Positions 33,601 through 44,699 of a stretch of DNA of 64,000 bases are shown piece by piece (position 1 is the first letter of the stretch; each line of letters starts with the position of its first letter). A program made the position numbers and the translations under genes. This stretch comes from Siderastrea radians. Its lineage: Eukaryota; Cnidaria; Anthozoa; Scleractinia; Rhizangiidae. The DNA lies in the NCBI GenBank assembly GCA_964017195.1, contig OZ024888.1, positions 10,673,701-10,737,700 of the forward strand, in the 5' to 3' direction. A model generated the notes under the pieces. That model was not told where the DNA came from. It did no database searches and saw nothing but the letters and a program-made list of their open reading frames with translations.

Positions 33601-34977
33601 ATTTTCTGGACCCAGACATTGATACAGTTGAATGTGTCAAAAGGGTCCAATTTCACTTTCAAAGGCAAAAGCTTTTATGCTGTGGACTCATTTAATAGTG
33701 AAACTTCTTTTACAAAATTCATTGCCTAATCATGAGAAAAAGAAATCTGTACAGGATATGATTAAATTCATATTGTACAAGTGAGCCCAAAAGCACTTTT
33801 TACACAGGCATTAAGTCATCCTGCACATACAGTGTATTTCTTGTTGGTAATTTGTATTGTTATTTGTTTATGATTATTTCAGTGGAGTGCCTGAGAACTA
33901 GCTATATTAGCTAAGTGCACTTTTGCTCTAAATAATAGCATTTACCATTTTCTACCATTTTTTTACTGTTTACATTCTGTAAAAATGTTCCACATGAAAT
34001 CTTGTTCAAATTCCCTGATGAAGTCTGTAGTTATCAGACAAAGGTGGTTGGAGAATAAAACTTGGTATGGGCATGGATACTTTCAGGAACCACACATTCA
34101 TCAAGAAAGAATTAATTTCATCTGTTCTCTTTGGGTGTTAGTGATAATGGAGACCAATTAGGTGCCTCACTAGGGGACATACATGTACTAACATGAGTTG
34201 AAATGTCAGCTTTTCATGGGTAGTCTGCACACTGTCTGTGTGGTGTGTTAACCTGTAAAGGCTTAATGTGGGCTGGGGAATTTACAAGACTCTAGAAAGG
34301 GTTGTCAGTTATCTCCAAATGTTTGAACTGTTAAATCCTTTAACCCTAGCATTGACCAGCATGTAATGTCTCCATACCATACAGGTGTATTACTACAGTT
34401 GAATCTCTGCTTGTGGACACCTGCTATATATAATAAGCAAACAGCTCCTGTCAACAGACACAAAACTGTAGTCACGGTGATTTTCCCACTGAAACTCTAA
34501 ATTCTACTGGCATGATCTCCTACAGGTAGACACCTCTTTCAATATCTGAAAGAGCTAAAATAACTTCCCTTATGCTGACAAACATCTTTAATCTTGGACT
34601 CAAATAACAGTATTCACAATTATTGCTTGTAAAATCAATTTGCACTACAAGAAGGTTGAGCGCTCTTTTCGCTTCCCGAATGGCTAATGTGCTGGGGGTG
34701 TGACAATACTTACTCAATTAAATAATTAATTAATAATTCATTCATTCATTCATTTATTTATTTCTTTTGACAATATTTATTATTGCTGGCTGGGAGATAT
34801 GAAAAATCAATTCTGCTGGCTGGGAAACCTACTATGAACAAGTTGCTGGGAAAAAGGAACAGATAATTTTTTCCCAGCAATGCAGAAAAACACTCGAAAA
34901 TGCCTTAGACAGCTTTTTTTCTTGTCATATTGAATAGAACAATGCATTTTTGCAAAATTGTTCGTTGAGTGCCCCTG
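30638..34977. mobile_element. 4.34-kb DNA element with CAGGGGCACTCAACGAA ends
   Basis: The left end CAGGGGCACTCAACGAA and the reverse-complemented right end are identical over 17 bp. CATGGT flanks both sides (30632-30637, 34978-34983). The uninterrupted site is preserved in the mirror arm near 36490 with one substitution, confirming a 6-bp duplication. A CAGGG start resembles hAT elements, which usually make 8-bp duplications, so the class is left open. No transposase frame is visible; the interior is AT-rich with a 1.1-kb minisatellite, so it is non-autonomous. Frames at 30805-31174 and 31477-31710 have no domains. Confidence 0.8.
31922..33085 (+). repeat. 69-bp minisatellite, about 16 units
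   Basis: Each unit is 69 bp and contains TTGAGTTAGGCTTGTGACG, then GACGGACACTCATTGG, then TTCGTTCTTGTGACCC. Central units are almost identical, alternating TTGTTCG/CTGTTCG; units at both edges are diverged, as expected for an array homogenised at its centre. There are no unique spacers, so it is not a CRISPR-like array. Confidence 0.95.
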
Positions 34978-36020
34978 CATGGTGTTGTTTGCTATCCTTA
35001 CAAAGCATTTTGAGCAATTTTAGGTCCATTTACTTAACTGTGTTAGTACGTGTATAATACATTGACAAGGAAGGAGTCATTTGGCCCGATTTAGCCACTA
35101 TCACCGCTCGACACGTTTCGAAATTCGCTCGAATTTACCCACAAATATAGTTCAGGCTCCCATTCTGACTTAGCGACTTGACAAAAGGAAGACATACAAG
35201 TGATTTTCTCAAAACCAATTGCACATACCTCGTGTCCCAAAAGAATTATCCACTGCACAAAATCATAATAGCATCTCAAAATAAGCCGCCATGGATCCGT
35301 GAGGATCCCGATAGCCCCGTTTGACCGCGGTCGGCACTGGTCACCAGTCAAATCATGCCCTTATGGGGAGGGCCACGCTCGTTTTGGTCGTGTTACAATT
35401 TGGTTTGGTACAGTTTGGTTACGTTTTGGTCGTGTAACTATGACCCGGTACGGACACAAAATTGTCGCTCCAACGTAGTCTGGTTCGCGCGAGAATGGTG
35501 GAATCGCTGCGCGGGACTCCGTGACCTTATGGAGAGAATTAAGTTATCGAAAGAAATTAAAACGGTCTTGGCCGTTAGAAACTGAAAACGAGTCAAAAAG
35601 AGAAAGTGAACCGTGTTTCTCCTTCCTCCTATATTTCTATTCATGCGTGGTAAATTGAACATATTTGCGTTGATGTACAAAACGTTTGTAATACAGGTCA
35701 GTCTACTGCGTTAATTTTAACGTGAATTGAATGTGTTCAATTTTTTGGAATCGTCGATAGGTTTTATATACCACTGAGGTATATTTTTTCGAACCGAAGT
35801 CGGCAAATTCATTTAAATTCATATCCTCACGCGCGTGAAAATGTTTTATTTTAAAATTGCTATAATTTTATTTACAATATCTATTTCTATATTTGCATGA
35901 AGCTGGTCAGGTAACCTACTTATTAAAAAAAACAAGAAAATATACACCCTGAAAATGGATATAAATTCAGAAATGGGAATGATTTATTTTTGCTATCCGC
36001 TTGTAACACGCAGCGATTTT

Positions 36021-36632
36021 CTCACGCGAACCAGACTACGTTGGAGCGACAATTTTGTGTCCGTACCGGGTCATAGTTACTACAATTGTAACACGACCAA
36101 AACGAGCGTGGCCCTCCCGATAAGGGCATGATTTGACTGGTGTCCAGTGCCGACCGCGGTCAAACGGGGCTATCGGGATCCTCACGGATCCATGGCGGCC
36201 TATTTTGAGATGCTGTTACGATTTTGTGCAGTGGATAATTCTTTTGGGACACGAGGTATGTGCAATTGGTTTTGAGAAAATCTCTTGTATGTCTTCCTTT
36301 TGTCAAGTGGCTAAGTCAGAATGGGAGCCTGAACTAGATTTGTGGGTAAATTCGAGCTAATTTCGAAACGTGTCGAGCGGTGATAGTGGCTAAATCGGGC
36401 CAAATGACTCCTTCCTTGTCAATGTATTATACATGTACTAAAATTGCTCAAAATGCGTTGTAAGGATAGCAAACAACACCACGTAATGTTTCATGAACTT
36501 TATTCAGTTAGTTTGCTGTTATGTATTGCTCAAAATGTTCGCTTCGAAATCCCATACAAAGTCTTATATTTTGAAACGCCATTTTTAATAATATTCAAAT
36601 GTTATGCTTGGGTGTCCTGTGGTGCAACTGCA
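36021..36632 (-). repeat. Right arm of the long inverted repeat (empty site)
   Basis: This is the reverse complement of 34984-35493 joined to 30490-30637, from CTCACGCGAACCAGAC to about GTTATGCTTGGG. It carries the undisrupted insertion site (CACCACGTAATG at about 36478-36489) for the 4.34-kb element. Beyond it, GTCGTGGTGTCTTTATCAAG at about 36640 is shared with about 49672. Confidence 0.75.
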
Positions 36633-37404
36633 TTCGATGCCGTCGTGGTGTCTTTATCAAGTGATGAATATTGAACAGTTACCAGAGTCTGCATGGGGGT
36701 TTATGTTTTACTATCATAATCAATGGATGCCTACAATTTTTGTCAATTGTTTGTAACAAATGCATAATTATGGCAGGAGAACAGCGAGCAAATATCGATT
36801 GCATTCTTGTAGTACAAATTTTAAACAATTTACAATTCTCTACCAAGGTCCTAAAATTTGAAATTCTCTCCCAATATCAATTACCTTTTTACCAAGCTTT
36901 CCTAAAAGATGTTAGAGCTTTTACTAGAATAATCCAGAATTGGCCAAAACGCACATGCGCAGCACCTATTGTAAACACAGTGACATTCGTAGTGCCTCTC
37001 CTATAAGCCCAGTGGTTTCTTGAGGTCTCCTCGCCAAAGAAACAAAGATGTAAATTTTTTGTATATATTTTGAAGGCGAATAAATGGTGATGATGATGAC
37101 GACGATGATGATGATGATGATCAGATGATGATGATGATGATGATGATGAGCTGGATTCTCCGCTCTCTGTTTAAATATAGGCCATTTCTCAGCTATCAGC
37201 TTAAATTTTGGCCATTTCTCAGCTATCAGTTAATTTTGACGGATTTCAGTTAACATTTACTTCTCACGTGTTAATTATGTCGGTTTTGTATCGTATCAAT
37301 GATGTCCCTCTCATTAGCTAACTGAGTATTAAGTATCACCAGGAGCCCATAACCATAACATTGAGTGATTCCAATCCCTTTCGAGACTTAACGAACACTG
37401 CTTA
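36633..37404. other. No gene; (GAT)n microsatellite
   Basis: A GATGAT/GACGAT trinucleotide tract spans 37084-37150. The frame at 36671-37006 (111 codons) has no recognised domain. The words GGCCATTTCTCAGCTATCAG are repeated twice near 37181-37229. Confidence 0.4.
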
Positions 37405-38078
37405 TCACCTTCCTTTTAGAAACAACTTGTATGGAGCTTCAATCCTTTCCCACAGAATGCCATTCGCCCTGGCAACTATTCTGGTGTTCTCAATATTCAC
37501 GGTGTGAATTGCAGGGAAGACGACGTACGCGTCGGAGAGACGATCAGGGCTTTCGACGTCAGATCCAAAGAGCATAGTAAAGTCACGTGAGTGTAAGTGA
37601 CGGCAGTTGTAGACCATATTAGGTATAGCATTAATAACGGTAGTCGGAGAACAGCCTGGGGCACAAGCCACACTGTGAATATTGACAGCACTGAAATAAT
37701 CGCCATGAAAAACGACACTAAAACTCGGTGCAAGACTTGGTCATAAACAGAGAGTGTAGGTATAGCCATCCAGTGGCTTTGACTCTAAACCACCGTGACA
37801 GATGTCAATCATCAATAAAGACGACATTATGGCACCGAAAGTGTTTGGTTGATAGCAAAATTTTGGATCCTAAAAAGGAAACTAATTACGGAAGTCAAGA
37901 GGTTTGGCAGAAAAACTCGGTGCCATCATAAATGCGCCCCACCCCCGCTTCCCCCACCTTCCCCTCTTCTTCATGATCCTTTAAAGTACGCTGTGCAACT
38001 GACGCTGTGCTCATCCAAGGTACAATGGCAGACGTTCAGGCCTGGGCTCCACTTTCGCATGGTGAAACGTTCGGTGAC
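37405..38078 (+). repeat. Duplicated segment upstream of folate-receptor-like copy 2
   Basis: Words such as CAATATTCACGG, GCAGGGAAG, GAGAGACG, TCAGATCCAAA, GTAGTCGGAGAACA and AAAATTTTGGATCCT are shared in order with 50036-50206, 55437-55660 and 56530-56680. The segment is thus one copy of a paralogous locus. The minus-strand frame 37405-37671 is open here but frameshifted in the partner, so it is not called as a gene. Confidence 0.65.
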
Positions 38079-38124
38079 GTCACCGCGCGAAATTTAGAAT
38101 CCAGGCCTAAACGAGCCGGAAACG

Positions 38125-38132
38125 TATAAAAG
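38125..38132 (+). promoter_or_regulatory. TATA box of folate-receptor-like copy 2
   Basis: TATAAAAG lies 68 bp before the start codon within AAACGTATAAAAGGCTG. The paralogue at 60608 reads AAACGTTTTGGAACCAG at the same place, so the box is lost there. Confidence 0.65.
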
Positions 38133-38199
38133 GCTGTGACCTGCTAAAGAAAGTCAACGCACAACGTACCCAACAAACAGAGGTCAACACTTCAGAAAA

Positions 38200-39000
38200 A
38201 TGAAGAAGACTGCAACTTTCTTCGTCTTCGTTTGTGCCTTGGTTACGTGCACAGAGTGCTTTGAGCGAAAAACCAAATGCCTGGCTGGTGATAAACACAA
38301 GGATTCCTTGGCTCCTGAAGAATCGTTGTTCGCTTGTCAGGCGTATACACAAAACTCGTGCTGTACAAGGAACTTCACCAAGCAGCTCGCCAATTCACCG
38401 ATCAGAAAAATCGACGGCTTCTCCTGGACTCCGTGTAACAACACGCTGAGTCCCAAGTGCGAGGCATTCATGGTCAGCATCGAGTGTTTCTACCGCTGCT
38501 CGCATAACACCATCTATTGGGAAAACCCTGCTTACCCTTCTGCGATGTTGAATGCACCAATTTGTGCAGGTTTCTGCGATGACTGGTTCGATGCTTGCAA
38601 GGATGACTTAACTTGCGCTAAAAACTGGCTCACCGACTTCAACACGACCGGGCCCGGCAACGCGAACACGTGTAAAAATCCCTGCCGAAATTTTAGCGAT
38701 TACTACAGCGGCGGCAAAGATCTTTGCGAGAGCATGTGGGGATCAAGTTTTGTTTATAAGGAAACCGACTGCTTGCAGCTGAATTTTACGGGTCCAAACC
38801 CTAACGACAAGTTGGTGGAGAAATTATTTGGAGGAAACGGAAACACTACTAACACTTCTGATACTACGACTACTATTGCTGCTACTGCTACTACGGCCAC
38901 TATTACTGGCAAGAGTGGAGCATTTGTCACTACCGCTTCTCTAGTGTTCGCAATAACTCCCTCCCTGGTTTTTACTCTCTTCATTAAGCACATTGCATAA
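38200..39000 (+). CDS. Folate-receptor/riboflavin-binding-like protein, copy 2
   Basis: An intact intronless frame of 266 residues. It has a signal peptide of about 22 residues (MKKTATFFVFVCALVTCTECF) and then 16 cysteines in folate-receptor spacing: NSCCTRN, WTPCNNTLSPKC, IECFYRCSHN, APICAGFCDDWFDAC, LTCAKNW, TCKNPC, LCESMW, DCLQLNF. A Thr-rich linker (about 214-240) encoded by ACT/GCT triplets separates this domain from a hydrophobic C-terminus (SLVFAITPSLVFTLFIKHIA) suited to GPI attachment. Extracellular binding of a vitamin-like ligand is the family role. The loop NWLTDFNTT lacks the His/Trp residues that hold folate in vertebrate receptors. It has its own TATA box and AATAAA, so it is the best candidate for an expressed copy. 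Confidence 0.88.
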   Translation: MKKTATFFVFVCALVTCTECFERKTKCLAGDKHKDSLAPEESLFACQAYTQNSCCTRNFTKQLANSPIRKIDGFSWTPCNNTLSPKCEAFMVSIECFYRCSHNTIYWENPAYPSAMLNAPICAGFCDDWFDACKDDLTCAKNWLTDFNTTGPGNANTCKNPCRNFSDYYSGGKDLCESMWGSSFVYKETDCLQLNFTGPNPNDKLVEKLFGGNGNTTNTSDTTTTIAATATTATITGKSGAFVTTASLVFAITPSLVFTLFIKHIA

Positions 39001-39342
39001 CAAACTGAGTTCGCAATTACGAGTCGGTCGTTTGCCTACAAAGAACTTTGTGGAAAATACTCGGAGAGAACCCATTTTAGTACAGATGAAAGGCACCGTA
39101 GAAAATAATTGATAAATGGTAACATTAAATGACCACGCTTAGGATGGTTATCAGTAGACATAACTTTAGAATGCAAATCACGACTTAAGCTTTGACTTCG
39201 AATTACGTAACGTTTTCTTGTAGATATCATGTAATAGCAATAAGTGTGCGCATACCTTTTTTTCGTTTTTTTTCTTATTGCTGTGTTCTTCTGATGATTA
39301 ATTACAGTATTTAGTCTTTTGTACACGCAGTAGCATCTAACA

Positions 39343-39348
39343 AATAAA
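39343..39348 (+). terminator. Poly(A) signal of copy 2
   Basis: AATAAA lies 343 bp after the stop, in CAAATAAAGCTGCCG. The paralogue has AATAAAGCTCCAC at the same place (61668). Confidence 0.6.
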
Positions 39349-39981
39349 GCTGCCGTAAAAACGTAGTCTGAATATGTTAGTCGGGTATTTAATGTGTCAG
39401 CCAAGACTCAGCCTTGCTATATCAGAGAGTAAGACTGGCTTTCTGAAAGAGCTTTTTCCCCATAAATTTTCAACAATTTCGATAACTTAGCTGTCTCTCT
39501 TAATTCGTGAATTTAATAATTGACAATTGATTCCCGCGAGTGTTTTTTGGTTTTATATTCAATTTGTGCATGTCTAGACAAGATATTGGCTTGCAACATC
39601 GCATTGCAGGCTTCTGATCACTTCTAGCAAATTGAACATCGTGTATAAAACAAATCAAAGGGATATTTTCCCCTTAGTAAGTTTAATGTTGTCCCCTGCC
39701 AACCGCCTTTAACGGAGAATGAAACTTGAAAATGCAGTCTAAATTTCGTCGTAATTTTTGCAAAAAATTGAGCAACCGCCGCTCCAGAGGAAAAGGCTTT
39801 CCTTCAAACCTTTTCAACAATATCACATTTGTATTAGTGGGATTACGTTCTCATTGTTTATCCATAGTTCTAATATTCGTATTCTAGTGTATTTTTATAT
39901 TTTATTGTAAATAATTTTAGAGGGCCACTGGTTTGTTAGTATTTTTATGCTATTTTAGTGCTACCCTCGTTAAATAAAGAC

Positions 39982-40028
<47 letters not shown>

Positions 40029-40236
40029 TAACTAATTTTTTAACCTTAGCTATAATTAGTAAGTTGTAAATGGACTTATTTTTTAAACAAAGCTTGGATT
40101 AAATAGCATGAAAAGTTTCCCAATATAATTGATCGCCTGTCGCACGCAACACTGCTTTTCAAAGGTTTCAAAAATCAAGAAAATAATTGTTTTGTCACGG
40201 TATCGGGGCAACCACAAAAGCTGACGATGGACTTCA
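39349..40236. other. 3' flank shared with the second locus; ACTT microsatellite
   Basis: CTTCTGATCACTTCTAGC, CGTGTATAAAACAAATC and GAGAATGAAACTTG recur in order at 61800-61920, so the duplication extends to about 40200. A (CTTA)n tract occupies 39981-40029. Confidence 0.6.
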
Positions 40237-40275
40237 GCCTTCAGACTTCAGACTTCAGACTTCAGACTTCAGACT
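40237..40275 (+). repeat. (ACTTCAG)n heptamer repeat
   Basis: Five to six copies of ACTTCAG lie directly before, and replace the 5' part of, the folate-receptor-like pseudogene. Confidence 0.9.
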
Positions 40276-40850
40276 GTACGCTTGCCATACCTATAAAGAA
40301 CACTTGTGATGTACGAGTGATTTCACCAAACACTGGCTTGCCAGTCAAACGATCAGAAAACTCGGAAACTTTTCCTGAAGTCTGTGCTTCAGCGGTAAGT
40401 GTGAGGACTTCACGATCAACGTCAAGTGTTTCTACCGTTACTCGCAAAACGCGTTTTGCTGGGAAAATGGAAAAACCCAATTACCCTTCTGCAATTTTGA
40501 ACGTCCCAGTTTGCAGACGCTTTTACAATGACTGGTTCGATGATTGCAAAGAGGACTCAACACTTACAATTAACCCTGCCATAAGCTTAGAGTGTGACAT
40601 TAATTTCAGCGATCATTACAACGACGACAAAAACCTTTGCGAGAACATATGGTGTTCAAGTTTTGTGTATAATTAAGGAAACCTACTGCTTGCAGCTTAA
40701 TTTAACGCGCCCCAACCCAAATAACAAATTGATGAAAAAATTATTTGGAGAAAACGAGAATAAGTCGAACAGCGAAGCATATGCCTGTACTTCCTCTTTG
40801 CTCGTCGTCGCTTCTATGCTAACTTTTTACCCACCAAAAACTGAGTACAA
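40273..40850 (+). pseudogene. Folate-receptor-like pseudogene, copy 3
   Basis: Similarity to copy 1 begins at TGTACGCTTGCCAT (codons for YACHAYKEH) and runs to the C-terminus. Readable pieces in shifting frames include NYPSAILN, VCRRFYNDWFDDCKED, DKNLCENIW, SSFVYN and LQLNLTRPNPNNKLMKKLFGENE. The signal peptide is absent and replaced by a heptamer array. There are several indels, a TAA after SSFVYN (about 40674-40676), and loss of cysteines (for example FCDDW became FYNDW). Downstream flank words (AAAAATACTAGTT) are shared with copy 1, so it descends from that lineage rather than from copy 2. Confidence 0.85.
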
Positions 40851-42138
40851 ATACAAGATCATACAATTACAATTCTCCTTACTCCAGAAAAAAAAATACA
40901 GCCGTAGAAAGGTAGTCAACAATAGTGTTTGCTTGAATTGGGAGTTCAGATATTTTAGTTCATAAGAGTAATCCCGTTACGTTTCCTTGCAGGGAGAAGT
41001 CATGAGACAGAAAAAAACGTTTGGAATGTTGTGCTGTAAATGATTTTCTTCAGATTTTTGGTTGTTTTACTAGAATTTTGTTAAGGTAAAAAGTATAAGA
41101 AAAAATACTAGTTTTTTTAAATCGGGCTCCAGGACATACGCAAGATGCAAAACGTGACGTACCGATTTCTTGAAACTCACACTATTCTAGAAGCTATGAC
41201 GTCATAAGTACGTGTATTTATACATTTTGTACTGCATTTTTTCTTTTCTTCGTAATCACAGTAATTGCTTACGTCAGATTATAGAGAAGGCTGAGTTATG
41301 TCTGATTTGCGAAAAAGATCGGAACTCTACTTCCTGTCCTCCAATCGAGTTGTAAGGATTTTTCTTTTTAACGCACACTAGCTACGTACGCGCAATGTTG
41401 ATTTTTAAAATTCAGCTGTTCATCCTCATACATTTCATCAATCTAAAGGGACAAAACGCTGCAAAACAGCGAATGACAAAATGCCATCCACAAAAATCTC
41501 TGAGCAACAATGCCAGATCTGTAGTTAAGTGTTTCCCCCACCCCTTAATTCTCTTTTTGGCGTTATGTTAAATCTGCGCACCAAAAAGATCATGGAAAGA
41601 CACTTGAAGCGTCAATTTATCAGCCCTACTTCACACCCATATGAGAATTAACTATACCCTTGGCTACCCACACTCAGACAACTGCAAATACAATTAGATA
41701 GTTAAAGAGGGCAGCTAATATTTATGAGGAAAAGGATGCCTTAAAACGTTTTTTTCTTTATTGGCTTTGGAGACTTTTTAATCGGAATCTTTGACTTCCT
41801 CTAGTATGTCAGTTTGATGGAAATCTTTCTGATGGTACATCATATCAAATTTGGGCTTCGATTTCAGTTACCTTTGATATTTGGCACATGTGTTTTGGCA
41901 TTTTTTTTCCATAATTGATATCCGTATTGATGTTATAACATCATCGTTCGAAGTCCAAACAGTGATACATGCGTTGCTTTTGTAAAAATTACCAAGTTGG
42001 ACAACAAAGCTCATCAAAATTGAATGCTTGCAACTGCAGGATAACTTTCCATTCCATGTGAAATGTTCTTAGACATTTCGTGCGAAAACCACCGGGGTAC
42101 CCAGCGGAGGTGTTCCGCAAAATACGTGCTTCGCACAA
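40851..42138. other. No gene seen
   Basis: AT-rich intergenic sequence; no frame with a domain and no clear repeat. Confidence 0.4.
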
Positions 42139-42217
42139 CCTCGTTCCCAGGACTTTTTCCCTTTTTTAAATTTGGGGAGGCGTGATTTAAAAAAGGGAAA
42201 AAGTCCTGGGAACGAGG
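42139..42217. mobile_element. Short hairpin MITE, CCTCGTTCCCAGG ends
   Basis: Arms CCTCGTTCCCAGGACTTTTT... and complement pair over about 33 bp around a short loop. The CCTCGTYCCCAGG terminus is shared with the inverted ends at 56681 and 60482. Confidence 0.75.
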
Positions 42218-42298
42218 ATGTGCTTTGCAAATGCGTTTTGGCTGACTGAAAAAGATGAGTCCACTGGGAGGCATTTGATTATAAGCTTGCTGGGTAAT

Positions 42299-42582
42299 GG
42301 GGGTGGGAGGGCGGTGGTGTAGTGGTTAGCGCATTGGACCTCAGATCTAAAGGTCTGTGGTTCAACGCCCAGTCCCTGCCATCGTGTTATTTCCTTAGAC
42401 AAGATACTTTGCCCCACATTGTCTCTCTCCACCCAGGGGGATAACCCTGCCATAAACTAGCATCCCGTCCAGAGGGGAGTAGCAATACTCTCGGTTGCTT
42501 CATGCTACGGAAACCGGGATAAGCTCTGGCCGTGTGGGCCTCCTTGGCCTGAGTGCGACTTAAACCTTTTATCTTTATCCTT
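42299..42582 (+). mobile_element. tRNA-derived SINE with 12-bp target duplication
   Basis: The head carries an RNA polymerase III A box (TGGTGTAGTGGTTAGCG, from about 42316) and a B box (GGTTCAACGCC, 42359-42369) at tRNA-like spacing. The body contains GGATAAGCTCTGGCCGTGTG and the tail is TTTATCTTTATCC. TTGCTGGGTAAT is duplicated exactly at 42287-42298 and 42583-42594. It is mobilised in trans by a LINE. Confidence 0.9.
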
Positions 42583-42594
42583 TTGCTGGGTAAT

Positions 42595-43610
42595 AAAAAC
42601 TAAGGAGGGTAGCTGAAAAGGGTTTTTCTTTGTATGATTGGATGCTGGAAAAAGACAACAAGGTTTTCTTTTGTTCTTTCCCCTCCCCCCATCCCCTTTC
42701 CCTACTTCTCTAGTATGCCTTTGTTTAATGAATGATATTGTGTTGTGTTCTTTCTGCCTGGGAGATTTTCTTGAGGCCTTGCTGGGAAACGTAACTTTGT
42801 GCACGTTTCTCCTGAGAGTGCGGAACAAAGCTAATTTTGCCCGCAATAGTAAATATTGCTTTAATTTAAAAGTGATTGTTTAAGTTGTAGCCAATACTTT
42901 CCCTGATGAATTCTGACCAATTGCTTCGCGGGGTACTCCCGAAAATGACCTAAAAAATGGTTCACAAAACTCATGAAGAATTGCCAACTTTTGGTCTTCA
43001 TTTATAGGAAAGAATTCAGCCATCAGATCGAAAATCATAGTTCTTTGACATGACGTCATCTAAACGACATGGGATATCAAATGGTTACCAATAGATGGAT
43101 CATTACTAGTCTAGGTAATTAATAGGGGCTATGAATCCAATTTGTGGTATTTGTTTTGATGAAAACCCAAAATAATGGTCCAGGTTTGTTCGAAACTATT
43201 CTGCTATTGCACTGAAACTGTAGGTAAATGCCTTTTCCCCGGATATTAATTGCAGAATGAAAAAAAATCGGGCTGCTTTTTCCGAAGATTCCCTCATGTC
43301 TTGCAAAACCCATTGTAAGCTGATTATGTCTCGTTTTCCTTTCAAGAATTCACTTCACATTTTCCTCTTGGAGTTCTAAGACCATTTTGTGTATGAAGTG
43401 CTCTTACTTTTGATTTAACCGGGATTTTGACCTCAAAACAATAAAATATCCCTTTAAATTCTGCTCGTAATCGTGAAAACTGCGTATTCTGTTCAAAATT
43501 GTCCTCGGGCAACGAAAGTCCGCTCGAATTCTGCTGGGTGCCATTGTAGCAGACTCTCTTTACGCTCAGGGATCAGTCAAGAGAAAAGAACGACGAGCGC
43601 GCGAGTCTCA
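42595..43610. other. No gene seen upstream of P450 pseudogene
   Basis: Opposed frames at 42505-42846 (-) and 42638-42883 (+) are domain-less. This interval would include the promoter of the P450 copy. Confidence 0.35.
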
Positions 43611-44699
43611 ATGTTATTAACCACGCTTCAGCAAGTCAGTCTGTTTTGTGTATGTGTTTGCCTAAGCATGGCGACATCTCTGTTTGCGACGAATTACAAT
43701 TCTCTCAGCCTTGGAAATGTTCTTCTGTTGTTGCTTCTGCTGTTCATTCTGCATTACATGACGGTGCTATACGAGTTCAGGAACATGCCACCAGGTCCGC
43801 GATTACCGACTCTTCCCGTGTTAGGGAACGTCTTTTCCCTCGACTCCAAGGCAGATAAATTTGTCGACGTTTTCCGGAGGTCAGTGCAATTACATTGAAT
43901 CACAATTCGGTAAGCGTTGAGTCCGTTTTGTTCCAGGTAGCTTGTAACGGTGAATTAGGTTGTGGTTTTTGGAGGTTCATTAGCACCCAAGATTGAGCAA
44001 ATTGAAAATTGAACTGAGGATTACTATCTTTGCAATAACACATTATATATAGATCTTTATGCAAATTACCCCAAGTCCAAAGTTGTGTGTCGTGGATCGC
44101 ACTATATCACACTTGACAGTAAAAGTATCGTGCACACGGGCTCCCAACAGATCTTTTAGGAGAGCCTGTGAAAAGACCAGTAAACAGCCCGGTCTGAATA
44201 GTGTTAAGAAGCCCCTAATAATAGCGCTTCAAAGTTCCCTCTGGCCTTTCCGTGATGAAGTAAAAGTCATCAAACTCTAGCAACTCGACCATTTGGAAAC
44301 TCTTTCTCTCTAGTGTCCACTTATGGGATCGAGGTGATCTTTAATAGCTCCATCAGACGTTGCCATGGATGGATGTCCGTGGAAATGAAAACTGGAGACT
44401 ATTTGTAGAAGACAAATTACCGCGACCTCAATTTACTCTCTGCCTACATTAGTGCCATTAAGCGTATATACAGCTCTTTGCAAAATATCTCACTAGCTAG
44501 CCATGTTTCATTTACAGTCTCACAAAAACTACGGCCGTGTTTTCTCCATGAAGCTTGGTAGCTACAAGTTGGTTATGGCATCAACTCCTGAAGCTGTTAC
44601 AGAGATGCTTGTAAAGAAATCTGCTGATTTTGCCGGGAGACCACAAACTTATTTCTTTTGCAACTTTTCCTGAGGTATGCTAACCGTATGCTTACGTAC

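Larger units (their letters stand above)
30490..35493 (+). repeat. Left arm of a long inverted repeat, split by a 4.34-kb insertion
   Basis: The arm consists of 30490-30637 plus 34984-35493. Together they mirror 36021-36632, at roughly 97% identity over the inner 260 bp compared by eye. The spacer between arms is 35494-36020. The arm contains an open frame on the minus strand (35091-35351, starting MTGDQCRPRSNGAIGILTDP) whose mirror copy is 36133-36360. Most differences between the two frames change the amino acid, so protein-level constraint is not evident. Confidence 0.8.

Noticed and set aside
34013..34046. CTGATGA, GTCTG/CAGAC stem, AAAGG as a second hammerhead
   Set aside because: The invariant GAAA after the stem is missing, and stems I and III are not evident.
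37405..37671. Minus-strand frame MACAPGCSPTTVINAIPN
   Set aside because: Its paralogous partner near 50.1 kb is frameshifted, and no domain is recognised; treated as duplicated non-coding sequence.
42311..42382. Possible tRNA gene
   Set aside because: Pol III boxes are present but the cloverleaf is poor, and it is the head of a SINE with a target duplication.
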